A stretch of 64,000 bases of DNA, from NCBI RefSeq assembly GCF_028435365.1, contig NZ_JAGTJJ010000006.1, positions 310,001 to 374,000 on the forward strand, given 5' to 3'. Origin of the DNA: Polyangium jinanense (GTDB lineage Bacteria > Myxococcota > Polyangia > Polyangiales > Polyangiaceae). The notes beneath the pieces were generated by a model. The model did no database searches. It was not told the origin of the DNA and saw nothing but the letters and a program-made list of their open reading frames with translations. The position numbers and the translations under genes were made by a program. Shown piece after piece: positions 1-9,192 of this stretch; within the stretch, counting starts at the first letter, position 1, and the number at the start of each line of letters is the position of its first letter.

Positions 1-2
1 CG

Positions 3-608
3 AGCGCGCGCGAGCGCACCGAGCTCTGGCCGCACGTCCAGGAGACCACGAAGGCCGCGGTCGAGCACCAGATCGAGTTCGTCCCCGCGGCCGAGCTCCT
101 CGCCCGCGTGGGCAACCAGCGCGCGCGCGAGCTCTCGTATGCCGAGGCGCGCGAGCTGCTCGAACAAGCCCACGACCTCGGGAGCCGCGGCTCGGCGCCC
201 GCCGATCTCTGCGCCGAGATCGACATGGATCTCGGCTGGGTCGAGGTCCTCTCGGGCACGACGCCGCGTTCGCAGGAGCGGCTCGAGCGGGCTTTGAACT
301 TTTACAACGAAATGGCCATGACCTCGACCGGCGCGACCCCGCACCGTCGAATGGCGCGTATCCATTACAGCCTCGCGCGACTCGCCGTGAGCAAGAGTGA
401 TCGCGACGCCGCATACATGAACGCGTGCCGCGCGCTGGAGGAGGCCGATCGCGGCTTCGAGCCGGGCACGCGCAAGGCCGCGCAGATCTATACGAGCCTC
501 GCCCACCTCTTCCTCGACCTCGGCGATCACCTGCGCGCGCGCAAAGCCACGGCGCGGATCTCGCCGCGCGAGCGCGAGACCCGCACCGATCTCGCGTTCG
601 ATTCCTGA
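3..608 (+). CDS. C-terminal part of a TPR-like helical protein (5' end outside window)
   Basis: The reading frame is open from the left edge, so only the last ~200 residues are visible; a GTG at 108 is internal rather than an obvious start. The sequence is entirely helical-looking, with repeated helix pairs of TPR type (for example LLEQAHDLG, IHYSLARLAV, IYTSLAHLFLDLGDHLRARK) spaced about 35-45 residues apart. In myxobacteria such tails often belong to large Ser/Thr-kinase or AAA regulators with C-terminal TPR arrays, but the N-terminal domain is missing, so the function cannot be stated. It is followed by a 60 bp gap and then the type VI secretion operon on the same strand. Confidence 0.6.
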   Translation, partial: SARERTELWPHVQETTKAAVEHQIEFVPAAELLARVGNQRARELSYAEARELLEQAHDLGSRGSAPADLCAEIDMDLGWVEVLSGTTPRSQERLERALNFYNEMAMTSTGATPHRRMARIHYSLARLAVSKSDRDAAYMNACRALEEADRGFEPGTRKAAQIYTSLAHLFLDLGDHLRARKATARISPRERETRTDLAFDS

Positions 609-668
609 TTCGTTCACGCCCGGAACGCTTGTGGCGCGGCGCCTTCCGCGTTTACCATCCGTTCCGCA

Positions 669-1757
669 ATGAATTTCGAAACGCTCGTCGAGAACATCAG
701 CTGGGCGAGCGTAGACGGCGAGACGATGATGGACCGTCACGGCCGTGACGTCGCCGTCGTCGTCGCCAAGGTCGCCTACAAGGTGAGCCGCGAGGGCGCG
801 CCGAGGCTCGCGCTCGCGCCGGTGCGTCGCGTGGACGAGGGGGACGGCGGCGGGGGCGTGCGTTTTCCCGCGGATCTCGTGGCCGACGAGAAACCCGGCA
901 CCGACGTCGGCCTCGTGGGCGTCGCGTATCCGCCGCCGCGCTCAGCCGGGACCAAGGGGCGCGTTTATGCGTGGCTCCAGGTCGGCACGCTGCGCAAGGT
1001 CGTCGTCGTGCACGGGCCGCGCGTGCACGTGAAGAACTGGCGCGGCGCCGTCGCTCCCTCGGATCCCGCGCCGTTCGTCGAGCCCGTGCCGCTCCGCTTC
1101 GACAAGTGTCACGGCGGCCTCGACCCCATCACGGGCGCGTTCGAGCCTGCGAATCCCATCGGGATGGGTTTTTCAAGCCAGCCCACCCGCCTCCTCGGCG
1201 AGCCCGCGCCGCCGCTCGAACCGGCTTCGATCGAGGAAGGCGGCGCCCCGTGTCACGCCTCGTACGGCGCCTTCGCGCCGATCCCGGCGCACTGGGAGCC
1301 GCGGCGCTCGCGCATCGGCACGCACGACGCGGCGTGGTCGAAGAGCCGCGCGCCCGTGCGGCCGCGCGATTTTGATCCGATGCACCACACCTGGTCGGTC
1401 CCGGGTTTGCACAGCGGAACGCCGCTCCTCGGCGACGAGCCGGTCGAGGTGGGCGGCGTCTTGCCGGACGGCGTCTGGCGCTTCCGTTTGCCCCGGTACG
1501 CCGTGCAGTTCGGCAGCCAGATCGACGGCAAGAAGGTCGCGTACGAGACGCACCTCGACGGGTTTCTGATCGATACCGAGACCCGCGCCGTGGAGCTCAC
1601 GTGGCGGGCGTCGATCGTGCTGCCGCGAAAATGGGAGCGGCTCGAGCGGATCTACGTGCTCGGGGTGGGCACGCTCCCGGAGGACGTGATCCGCGACCCG
1701 AGCCGGAGCGTAGGGGCGGGACGGGCCGCGGATCCGACGCGCGCGAGGAGTGTGTAG
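669..1757 (+). CDS. DUF2169 domain protein, T6SS accessory (first copy)
   Basis: A 362-residue protein of the DUF2169 family, which is found almost only beside vgrG and PAAR genes. The family pattern is visible: an N-terminal beta-rich block with VVVAKVAYKVS, a central block PLRFDKCHGG, then NPIGMGF and a Trp/Pro-rich segment (AHWEPRRSRIGTHDAAW), ending in VLPRKWERLERIYVLG. The exact role of DUF2169 is unknown; published proposals are effector adaptor or spike assembly. It is the first gene of the island operon, with the VgrG gene starting 3 bp after its stop. There is no signal peptide, so it should be cytoplasmic. A second (10986) and a third (15839) divergent copy lie in this window. Confidence 0.85.
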   Translation: MNFETLVENISWASVDGETMMDRHGRDVAVVVAKVAYKVSREGAPRLALAPVRRVDEGDGGGGVRFPADLVADEKPGTDVGLVGVAYPPPRSAGTKGRVYAWLQVGTLRKVVVVHGPRVHVKNWRGAVAPSDPAPFVEPVPLRFDKCHGGLDPITGAFEPANPIGMGFSSQPTRLLGEPAPPLEPASIEEGGAPCHASYGAFAPIPAHWEPRRSRIGTHDAAWSKSRAPVRPRDFDPMHHTWSVPGLHSGTPLLGDEPVEVGGVLPDGVWRFRLPRYAVQFGSQIDGKKVAYETHLDGFLIDTETRAVELTWRASIVLPRKWERLERIYVLGVGTLPEDVIRDPSRSVGAGRAADPTRARSV

Positions 1758-1760
1758 GCC

Positions 1761-3974
1761 ATGAGCAAGAAAGCGTTGCGGATCGAAGTCTTCTTGAGCA
1801 TCGGCGACGCCTCCTGGCCGGCGCTCCGGCTGCGCGTGGACGAGGGCATGAGCGAGCTCGGCGGGGCCTGGGTCGAGGTCGCGGTGGGCTCGGATCTCGA
1901 CGTCGAGGGGCTGCTCGAAGAGCCGGCGACGGTCGTGATCTTCTGGGACGGGCAGGAGAAGCGGCGGTTCTCCATGCAGCTCGCGCGGGGCCGCTTCCTC
2001 GACGAGAAGGACGGCCACCTGCACTACGAGCTCGAGCTCCGGCCCTCGCTCTGGTTCCTCGGCCTCGACAAGAACACGCGCAAGTGGCGCGACCAGCCCG
2101 CCGAGCCGATCGTCTCGAAGGTCCTCGGCGAGGGCTCGGTCAAACACGCGTGGCGCACCACGCGGCAATCGGCGTCGCAGCCGTACTGCGTGCAGTATCG
2201 CGAGACAAACCTCGCATTCGTGTCGCGGATGCTGGAGTTCGAGGGTTTTTATTACACGTTCGATCCCGACGGCACGATGATCGTCGGCGACGCGTCCTCG
2301 GCCTCGCCCGAGGTCGAGGGCGGCGCGGAGTTCGAGCTCATCGATTCGGCGGGCGCGCTCTCGCATGGCGACTTCGGCGTCACCTCGTTCGAGCGCGGCG
2401 CGGTCGTGGGATCCGGCAAGGCCACGGTCAACGACCACAACTGGAAGACGCCGGCCCTGTCACTCCTCGCCTCGGCCACGGGCGCGAAGGACACGCACCT
2501 CGAGGTGTACGATTACCCCGTCGGGTATCGTGATCCGGCGGCGGGCGAGGTTTTGGCCAAGCTCCGCGTCGAGGCGCTCTGCGCGGAAAAGCGCTTCGTG
2601 GAGGGCACGAGCACGGTCTTTTCGTTCGCGCCGGCGCGCATCTTCTCGTTCACGCACGAGGAGGGCGCGAGCTTCAGCGGCCGCTACCTGCTCGTGCACG
2701 TGGAGCACGAGTATCGCGAGGAGGCGGGCGTCGCGCACTACGAGAACCGCTTCCGGGCCATCCCCGCGGACGTCCCGTTCCGCCCGGCGGTCCGGACGGA
2801 GCGCCCGGAGATCGAGGGCAACCACACGGCGATGGTGCGTGGCCCCGCGGGCGAGGAGATCCACACGGACGCCTACGGCCGCGCGAAGGTGCAGTTCCAC
2901 TGGGATCGCGAGGCCAAGGGCACGGACGAGGACTCGCGCTGGATCCGCATGACGCAGGAGATCTCGACCTCGATCGCGCTCGCGCGTGTCGGCTGGGAGA
3001 TCAGCGTCGGCTACATCGACGGCGATCCGACGCGCCCCGTGGGCCTCGCGCGGCAGATCAACGGGCAGATGGTCCCGATGTACAACCAGCCCTCGTTCCG
3101 CAACCGGATGACGATCCGCACGGAGACGTACCCGGGCAAGGCCGGGTTCAACGAGCTGCGCCTGGAGGACTCGGCCGGCTCGATGCACATGGACTGGCAC
3201 GCCCAGAAGGACTTCAAGACCCTCGTCCAGCACGACCGGACCGAGACGATCGGCAACAACCAGACGGTGCTCATCGAGAGCAACTCGACGCGTACGGTCG
3301 AGAAAAACCAGACGATCGACATCGGCGGCAATCAGACGCGGACCGTGGGCCGGCACGTCGTGCACAAGGTCAACGTGGACCGGGACCACACGATCGGCGG
3401 GGAGGAGACCATCGACGTCACGCTCGGCGTCGAGACCTCCGTGATGGAGAACGACGTCGAGACGGTGGGCGGGACCCGCTACACGCGCTCGGGCAACGAC
3501 GAGACCGGCTCGATCGATCGCTCGATCCAGAAGACGCTGACGCGCATCGTGGGCGGCTCGTCGATCTCGATGGCGGGCGGCTCGGTGGCCCACGAGGGCG
3601 GCGAGATGCTCTTCGAGTACGCCGGCGGGTCGAAGATCACGATCGGCATGGAGGAGAGCGTCAAGGAGGCGGTGGCCGAGAACCTCGGCACGTTCGTGAG
3701 CGGGTTCGTCCTGCGCAAGTCGAAGAGCGACATGAGCGTGTCGGCGAAAGAGACGAAGGTGAACGTGGGCGGCTCGGCGCTCTTCCGATCGGCGGAGCGC
3801 ATGGAGCTCCGGAGCCGCGTGATCGAGCTCGTCTCGTCGGCCTCGATCGCGCTCCGCGCCGGGGCGCTCTCGATCGAGATGACGCCCGGGAACGTGACCA
3901 TCACCGGGCCGCTCAAGCAGGAGAGCGAGACGAAGATCACCCTGCGTGGCAACCCCGAGAAGCTGACGCCCTGA
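1761..3974 (+). CDS. vgrG: T6SS spike protein VgrG (first of three)
   Basis: A 737-residue VgrG, the trimeric spike at the tip of the type VI secretion tube. Residues ~1-345 form the gp27-like ring part (QPYCVQYRETNLAFVSRMLEFEGFYYTF is the usual VgrG stretch). Residues ~350-450 form the gp5-like OB-fold (GPAGEEIHTDAYGRAKVQFH; GDPTRPVGLARQI). After that come Asn/Thr-rich beta-helix needle repeats (GNNQTV, KNQTIDIGGNQT) and a C-terminal DUF2345-like beta tail. No extra toxin domain is visible at the C-terminus, so it is probably a cargo-carrying rather than an evolved VgrG. A GAGGAG lies upstream of the ATG. The next vgrG follows after 13 bp. Confidence 0.92.
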   Translation: MSKKALRIEVFLSIGDASWPALRLRVDEGMSELGGAWVEVAVGSDLDVEGLLEEPATVVIFWDGQEKRRFSMQLARGRFLDEKDGHLHYELELRPSLWFLGLDKNTRKWRDQPAEPIVSKVLGEGSVKHAWRTTRQSASQPYCVQYRETNLAFVSRMLEFEGFYYTFDPDGTMIVGDASSASPEVEGGAEFELIDSAGALSHGDFGVTSFERGAVVGSGKATVNDHNWKTPALSLLASATGAKDTHLEVYDYPVGYRDPAAGEVLAKLRVEALCAEKRFVEGTSTVFSFAPARIFSFTHEEGASFSGRYLLVHVEHEYREEAGVAHYENRFRAIPADVPFRPAVRTERPEIEGNHTAMVRGPAGEEIHTDAYGRAKVQFHWDREAKGTDEDSRWIRMTQEISTSIALARVGWEISVGYIDGDPTRPVGLARQINGQMVPMYNQPSFRNRMTIRTETYPGKAGFNELRLEDSAGSMHMDWHAQKDFKTLVQHDRTETIGNNQTVLIESNSTRTVEKNQTIDIGGNQTRTVGRHVVHKVNVDRDHTIGGEETIDVTLGVETSVMENDVETVGGTRYTRSGNDETGSIDRSIQKTLTRIVGGSSISMAGGSVAHEGGEMLFEYAGGSKITIGMEESVKEAVAENLGTFVSGFVLRKSKSDMSVSAKETKVNVGGSALFRSAERMELRSRVIELVSSASIALRAGALSIEMTPGNVTITGPLKQESETKITLRGNPEKLTP

Positions 3975-3987
3975 AGGAGAACGCGCG

Positions 3988-6168
3988 ATGGAACTTGCAT
4001 TCGCCGAGGTCGTCGTCACGGGGATCGAGGTGCGCCGCGTGCTCTCGCTCCGCGGAGAGGAGGCGCTCTCGACCCTCTTCCGGTACGAGGTCGAGGTCGA
4101 GGTCGAGCTGCCGCTGCCCGACGTCGACGTGGTGATCGGCGCGGAGGCGACGCTGACCCTGCGGGATCAGGCGCACAAGGAGCGCGTGGTCACGGGCGTG
4201 GTGGCCGAGGCGAGCGCACGGGCGCTCGATAGCGAGCGCGGGCGGGCGACGCTCGTCCTCCGGCCGATGATGTGGCGGCAGTCGCTCGGGCGTGACTGCT
4301 ACGCGTCGCAGGACGTCCGTGTGCAAGACGTGGTCGACGATGTGCTCGCCGACTACACCGGAAAATACCGCTGGGCGCTCACGCGCAGCTACCCGCGCTA
4401 CCCCTACCGCGCGCAGTACCGCGAGGACGACTGGACCTACGTGAGCCGCCTCCTCGAGGAGGAGGGGATTTACTACTGGTTCGATCACGACGCGGGCTCG
4501 ATCACCGTCTTCTCGGACAACTCGACGGCCGCGCCGGAGATGCCGGGCGGCGCGCTCCTGCCGTGGGTGCGCGAGAGCGCGCTCCAGCCGAAGCAGGACG
4601 CCGTGACGCAGCTCGGCTCGGTGAGCGCGGCTTCGACGGGTCGGTTCGCGGCGAAGTCGTACGACCTCAAACGTCCGCTCGTGCCGATCAAGGCGCAGGC
4701 CGGCGCGGGCCGGCACGAGGTGTACGACGCGCCGGGCGGGGGCACGGGGATGGAGGCGATCCTCGCGGTGCGGGTGCGAGATCAGCGCGACGCGGCCGTG
4801 GCCGCGCGGGCGGGCGTGATGGGTTTGTCGACGAGCGTGCGCCCCTACCCCGGCGTCACGCTCGAGATCGACGGGCACCCGGTCGGCAAGCTGAACGGGC
4901 GTTACCTCGTGACGCGCGTCGAGGTCGACGGCGACGAGCATCAGCCGTGCGACACGCGCTTCTGGGCGATCCGGGCCGAGGTCGCGTTCCGGCCCGAGCG
5001 AGCGACGCCGGAGGCGAAGCAGGCGGGGCTCCAGCTCGGGCAGGTGATCGGGCCCGACGGGCAGGAGGTGCATCCGGACGAGCTCGCGCGGGTGCGGACG
5101 ATCCTGCACTGGGATCGGCTCGGCCCGCGCAACGAGAAGGGCGGCACGTGGATGCGCGTGGCGCAGCGCGCGGCCCCTGGATCGATGCTGTTTCCGCGCA
5201 TGGGCTGGAACGTCGCGACCTTCAACGAGGAGGGCGGCGTCGACGCGCCGAGCGTGATCTGGCGCATCCACGACGGCCAGCGCCTGCCCGAGTACAAGCT
5301 GCCCGGCAACATGACACGCGTCGTGTGGAAGACGGCGACGGTGCCCGCGGACGGCACGGCGAACGAGATCTACTTCGAGGACCGGATGGGCGCCGAGGAG
5401 ATGTTCATCAACGCCTCGCGCGACATGAACTACATCGTCCTCGATTCGCGCTGGGAGAGCATCCAGAACGACTCCACGCGCACGGTCGCGGCAAACCACG
5501 ACCTGACGATCCACGCCTCCCAGGAGGAGCGCGTGATCCGCGATCAGCAGATCCGGATCGGCGGCAACGAGACGCTGACGGTCTCGGGCCTGCGCATCAA
5601 GTCGGTCTCGGGCAACGAGACGGAGACCGTGGGCGGCTCGCGGACGATCCGCGTGGGCGACGCGCACCGAACGTCCGTGAAGGGGGATCGCACGCTCTCC
5701 GTCGGCGGGTCGCTGATCGAGATCACGCCGAACAACATCAACCGGACCTCGCGCGACATGGTGACGGTCGTCGGCGGCAGCGTCGTGAAGATCGCGGGCG
5801 AGGACGTCTCCGAGGTCGCGCGCAAGGACTCGGTGCAGGTCATCGCCGGCTCGAAGATCGAGGTGGCGAAGAAGGACCGCGCCCTCGACGTGAACAAGGT
5901 GTGGAACGAGGAGGTCGGCGGCTCGATCGTCTGCGTCTCGAACGAGAAGTACCTCGACAACGCCGACACGACGTCGACGTGGAAGGTCACGTCGTCGGTC
6001 CTCGGCAGCGCGCCCGTCGTGCACATCGAGGCGGTCGAGAGCATCCGGTTTTCGTGCGGATCGAGCGTGCTCACGATGACCACGGAAGCGATCACGATCA
6101 CGACCCCGAGCCTCGATCTGTCGGGCGCGACGTTCGACGCCGACAGCGGGATCATCGAGCACAACTGA
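3988..6168 (+). CDS. vgrG: T6SS spike protein VgrG (second, divergent OB-fold)
   Basis: A 726-residue VgrG colinear with its neighbours: gp27-like part with YPYRAQYREDDWTYVSRLLEEEGIYYWF near residues 132-160, gp5-like part from ~350 (GPDGQEVHPDELARVRTILH), needle repeats (GGNETLTV, SGNETETVGGSRT) and a beta tail. It differs in the OB-fold: the usual FLEGDPDRPV block is replaced by FNEEGGVDAPSVIW, and a pre-needle segment follows (RLPEYKLPGNMTR). A strong Shine-Dalgarno sequence (AAGGAGA) precedes the ATG. The divergence suggests this copy carries different cargo or pairs in a heterotrimer; that part is inference. Confidence 0.9.
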   Translation: MELAFAEVVVTGIEVRRVLSLRGEEALSTLFRYEVEVEVELPLPDVDVVIGAEATLTLRDQAHKERVVTGVVAEASARALDSERGRATLVLRPMMWRQSLGRDCYASQDVRVQDVVDDVLADYTGKYRWALTRSYPRYPYRAQYREDDWTYVSRLLEEEGIYYWFDHDAGSITVFSDNSTAAPEMPGGALLPWVRESALQPKQDAVTQLGSVSAASTGRFAAKSYDLKRPLVPIKAQAGAGRHEVYDAPGGGTGMEAILAVRVRDQRDAAVAARAGVMGLSTSVRPYPGVTLEIDGHPVGKLNGRYLVTRVEVDGDEHQPCDTRFWAIRAEVAFRPERATPEAKQAGLQLGQVIGPDGQEVHPDELARVRTILHWDRLGPRNEKGGTWMRVAQRAAPGSMLFPRMGWNVATFNEEGGVDAPSVIWRIHDGQRLPEYKLPGNMTRVVWKTATVPADGTANEIYFEDRMGAEEMFINASRDMNYIVLDSRWESIQNDSTRTVAANHDLTIHASQEERVIRDQQIRIGGNETLTVSGLRIKSVSGNETETVGGSRTIRVGDAHRTSVKGDRTLSVGGSLIEITPNNINRTSRDMVTVVGGSVVKIAGEDVSEVARKDSVQVIAGSKIEVAKKDRALDVNKVWNEEVGGSIVCVSNEKYLDNADTTSTWKVTSSVLGSAPVVHIEAVESIRFSCGSSVLTMTTEAITITTPSLDLSGATFDADSGIIEHN

Positions 6169-6178
6169 GGAGGACGCC

Positions 6179-8389
6179 GTGGCAACCGAGGATCCGCTTC
6201 GTTATTTCATCGAGCTCGGCGGCGCGACGTACCCCGTCAAGACGATCACGGGCGAGGAGGCGCTCTCGCGGCCGTACCGCTTCGAGATCACGCTCCAGGT
6301 CGAGCCCACCGATGCGCTGGATCCGGACGCGCTCATCTTCACGGACGCCACGGTCACGCTGACGCGCGCCGCCGACGAGCGGCGGATCCAGGGCGTGGTG
6401 ACCCAGATCAAGCGCGCCGCGACGCGCAAGGGCAACGCGGGCACGGGCAAGGTGACGCTCGTGCTCGAACCGCGCCTCGCGACCGCGCGGCACCGCGTCG
6501 ACATCCGGATCTTCCGCGACAAATCCGCGCCCGAGATCGTGGCCGAGGTGATCGGCGCGCACGGCGTGACCGTGGAACCGCGGCTCGTGGGCTCGTACGT
6601 CAAGCGCCCGTACTGCGTGCAGATGCGCGAGTCGGACCTCGATTTCGCGGCGCGGCTGCTCGAGGACGAGGGGATCTTCTACGTGGTCGACGACGAGGGC
6701 CGCATGGTCCTCGGCGATTTCACGAGCGCGTATGTCGAGGGCCCGGGGACGCTCGCGTTCCACCATGACTCGGGGCTGCACGAGAACCGCGACGCGATCT
6801 TCGAGGTCGGCTGGGCGGGCCGCGCGACGGCGGGCAAGGTCTCGCTGCGCGACTTCAACCCGGAGCGGCCGCGCCTCGACATGGACGTCTCGGCCAAGGG
6901 CCCGACGGCGTGGGGACCCGAGTGGTACGACTATCCGGGCGAGTACGAGCTGCCCGCGCAGGGCCAGGCCAAGGCGAACCTCCGGGCCGCGGCGCTCGCC
7001 TGCGTGAAGCGCCGCCTCGCGGGTCGATCGACGGCGGGGCGCATGGCGACGGGCACGATCTTCTCGCTCCTCGACGCGCCCTCGGGGGTCGCGGACGGCG
7101 CGTACGTCCTGACGAAGGTCGTGCATGCGTGGGATCGGACCGCGTCGTCGTTCTCGGTCGCGTTCGAGGCGCTGCCCGCGGACGTCGTGTATCGCCCGCT
7201 CTGCGAGACGCACGTGCCGACCTTGCCGAACCCGCTCACGGGCTTCGTGACGGGCCCCGCGGGCGCGGACATCCACACGGACGCGTGGGGCCGCGTGAAG
7301 GTGCATTTCCCGTGGGATCGGCTGCAGCCCAAGGACGACACCTGCTCGCACTGGATCCCCGTTTTGCAGGACAACACGGGTCGATCGTCGGCGATGCCGC
7401 GCATCGGCTGGGAGGTGCTCTGCCAGTTCCTGGAGGGGGATCCGGACAGACCCGTCATCCTCGGACGTGTCTTCAACGCGGCGGATCCCTTCCTCGAGGA
7501 GCTGCCGATCCGCAAGATGCGCACCTCGCTCCACTCGCTGACCTCGCCGCGCTCGACGGACAAACCCTCGGGCTACAACATGATCCGCTTCGACGACCTG
7601 GCCGGCGCGCAGGAGATCCACGTCCACGCGCAGAAGGATCAGAACATCGTCGTCGCGAACAACCAAGACGAGAAGGTCGGCAACGTCGAGCAGCGGACCG
7701 TCAAGGGCAACGAGGCGATCCGGATTGGCGCGAACGAGACCATCAACGTGACGGACGACAGCGCGTCGAAGGTCGACGGCAACCTGACCGTGAACATCGG
7801 CGGCAACCGTACCGCGACCATTTCGGCCTCGCAGACGGACACGGTCCACAAGGACCACACGATCTCGATCGGCGGCTCGCACCTGCGCGACACGCACGCG
7901 GACGACAACGTCGCGGTCGAGCAGAACATGACGGAGCTCATCGCCGGGCACGTCTTCGAGCAGTCCGGGCACACGAACGCGGTCACGGCCGGCAAGACCT
8001 CGACGCTCGTCGTGGGCGGCTCGATCGTCGAGATCGGCAAGCTCAACAAGGCCGAGAACACGGAGAAGGTCCGGAACGAGACCGTGAGCGGCCTCGTCTT
8101 CAGCAAGGCCGACGAGAAGCACGCGTCGCGCGCCGAGGAGTCGCGCACGACGACCGTGGCGGGCGACTACATCGGCGTGTCGCTGAAGGAGCTCTTGCTC
8201 GCGGGCCTCGAACGGCTCCGCATCGAGTCCACGAGCACGACCCTCTCCGCGCCCGAGATCACGCTGAAGGTCGGCGACACCGAGATCCACCTGAAGAGCG
8301 GCCGGATCGACATGAAGGCGCCGAGCGAGATCACGATCGACACGCAGCAGGCCAATAACCTCGCATCGACGACGTCGTCGCAGAACTGA
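6179..8389 (+). CDS. vgrG: T6SS spike protein VgrG (third)
   Basis: A 736-residue VgrG starting at GTG behind GAGGAGG. It is the most canonical of the three: KRPYCVQMRESDLDFAARLLEDEGIFY in the gp27-like part, GPAGADIHTDAWGRVKVHFPWD and EVLCQFLEGDPDRPVILGRV in the OB-fold (~residues 350-445), then needle repeats (GNEAIRIGANET, NIGGNRTATIS) and a beta tail. The stop is 8 bp before the next gene. No toxin domain is visible after the needle. All three VgrGs being nearly the same length suggests duplication followed by divergence. Confidence 0.92.
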   Translation: MATEDPLRYFIELGGATYPVKTITGEEALSRPYRFEITLQVEPTDALDPDALIFTDATVTLTRAADERRIQGVVTQIKRAATRKGNAGTGKVTLVLEPRLATARHRVDIRIFRDKSAPEIVAEVIGAHGVTVEPRLVGSYVKRPYCVQMRESDLDFAARLLEDEGIFYVVDDEGRMVLGDFTSAYVEGPGTLAFHHDSGLHENRDAIFEVGWAGRATAGKVSLRDFNPERPRLDMDVSAKGPTAWGPEWYDYPGEYELPAQGQAKANLRAAALACVKRRLAGRSTAGRMATGTIFSLLDAPSGVADGAYVLTKVVHAWDRTASSFSVAFEALPADVVYRPLCETHVPTLPNPLTGFVTGPAGADIHTDAWGRVKVHFPWDRLQPKDDTCSHWIPVLQDNTGRSSAMPRIGWEVLCQFLEGDPDRPVILGRVFNAADPFLEELPIRKMRTSLHSLTSPRSTDKPSGYNMIRFDDLAGAQEIHVHAQKDQNIVVANNQDEKVGNVEQRTVKGNEAIRIGANETINVTDDSASKVDGNLTVNIGGNRTATISASQTDTVHKDHTISIGGSHLRDTHADDNVAVEQNMTELIAGHVFEQSGHTNAVTAGKTSTLVVGGSIVEIGKLNKAENTEKVRNETVSGLVFSKADEKHASRAEESRTTTVAGDYIGVSLKELLLAGLERLRIESTSTTLSAPEITLKVGDTEIHLKSGRIDMKAPSEITIDTQQANNLASTTSSQN

Positions 8390-8397
8390 GGAAGGCG

Positions 8398-9159
8398 ATG
8401 GCCCACACGAACTACCTCTATCGCATCTTCCACAGGCCGGCGTCGCACGCGCGTGCCCTCATCAACGGCATCCCGATCTACGACCGGATCGTCCCCGACA
8501 ACGTCGCGCCGGTCGGCCCCGTCACGCACTGGCTGGTCCGCGGCGAGAACACGATCACGGTGGAGCTCTCGCCCTCGCCGCGCTCGCCCCTCACGCCGGA
8601 TCTCGGGCCGCATTTCGAGATCTCCGTGCGGCTCGCGGAGGACATCGATCACGCCATCTTCACCTGGGACTACCCGAAAAGCGTCGCTGCGCTGGGCCTG
8701 CCGATCGATCTGCCGCTCGTGGGCGGCGGCGTGCTCCGCATCGACGACGACCTGCCCGATCCCGTGTATCGGCGCGGCTCGCGCGAGGAGTTCCCGGTCG
8801 AGGGCACCCTCGATCAACGCGCGGCCGTGCAGGAGCTCTACGACGCGTTCGCGACGCGCGACGCCGGGCGCTTCGAGACGGCGATGGACCTGAAGGTGCG
8901 CGAGTTCGAGCGTTATTACGGCCCGCAGCCCCTCTCGCGCGCCGAGGCCTTGAAGCGGATGAACGAGCCATGGCTCATGGAGCCCTTCGACGCGCACGAC
9001 CTGCGCTTCGACCGCTACGCCGACGGCCGCGTCGCCTACGTGCGCCGCGCCTCCGGCAAGCCCGCCGTGCGCGCGCAGCACCGCGACGAACCCACGCTCG
9101 GCTGGGGCTCGAACTTCTACATGACGCGTCTCGATGGGCGCTGGCGCATTTTCTGTTGA
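8398..9159 (+). CDS. Hypothetical protein of the T6SS island, possible NTF2-like C-terminus
   Basis: A 253-residue protein without signal peptide or membrane segment, with GAGGAAGG upstream of the ATG. The first ~125 residues look beta-rich (NTITVELSPSP, HFEISVRLAED). The second half (VQELYDAFATRDAGRFETAMD, then YFDR/YADGRVAYVRR and a final Trp-rich strand RLDGRWRIFC) has the helix-then-curved-sheet pattern of SnoaL/NTF2-like folds, but this is a weak structural impression. Its place between vgrG and the PAAR-like gene is where effector adaptors or immunity proteins are often encoded. No known adaptor family (DUF1795, DUF4123) is recognised. Confidence 0.6.
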   Translation: MAHTNYLYRIFHRPASHARALINGIPIYDRIVPDNVAPVGPVTHWLVRGENTITVELSPSPRSPLTPDLGPHFEISVRLAEDIDHAIFTWDYPKSVAALGLPIDLPLVGGGVLRIDDDLPDPVYRRGSREEFPVEGTLDQRAAVQELYDAFATRDAGRFETAMDLKVREFERYYGPQPLSRAEALKRMNEPWLMEPFDAHDLRFDRYADGRVAYVRRASGKPAVRAQHRDEPTLGWGSNFYMTRLDGRWRIFC

Positions 9160-9192
9160 CGGACCGATCTCGAGGCGACGGAGGAACGAGCG

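Noticed and set aside
3937..8290. Long minus-strand open frames opposite the second and third vgrG genes.
   Set aside because: They are antisense to clear VgrG domains, rich in Arg, Ala and His, and explained by high GC content in third positions of the real genes.
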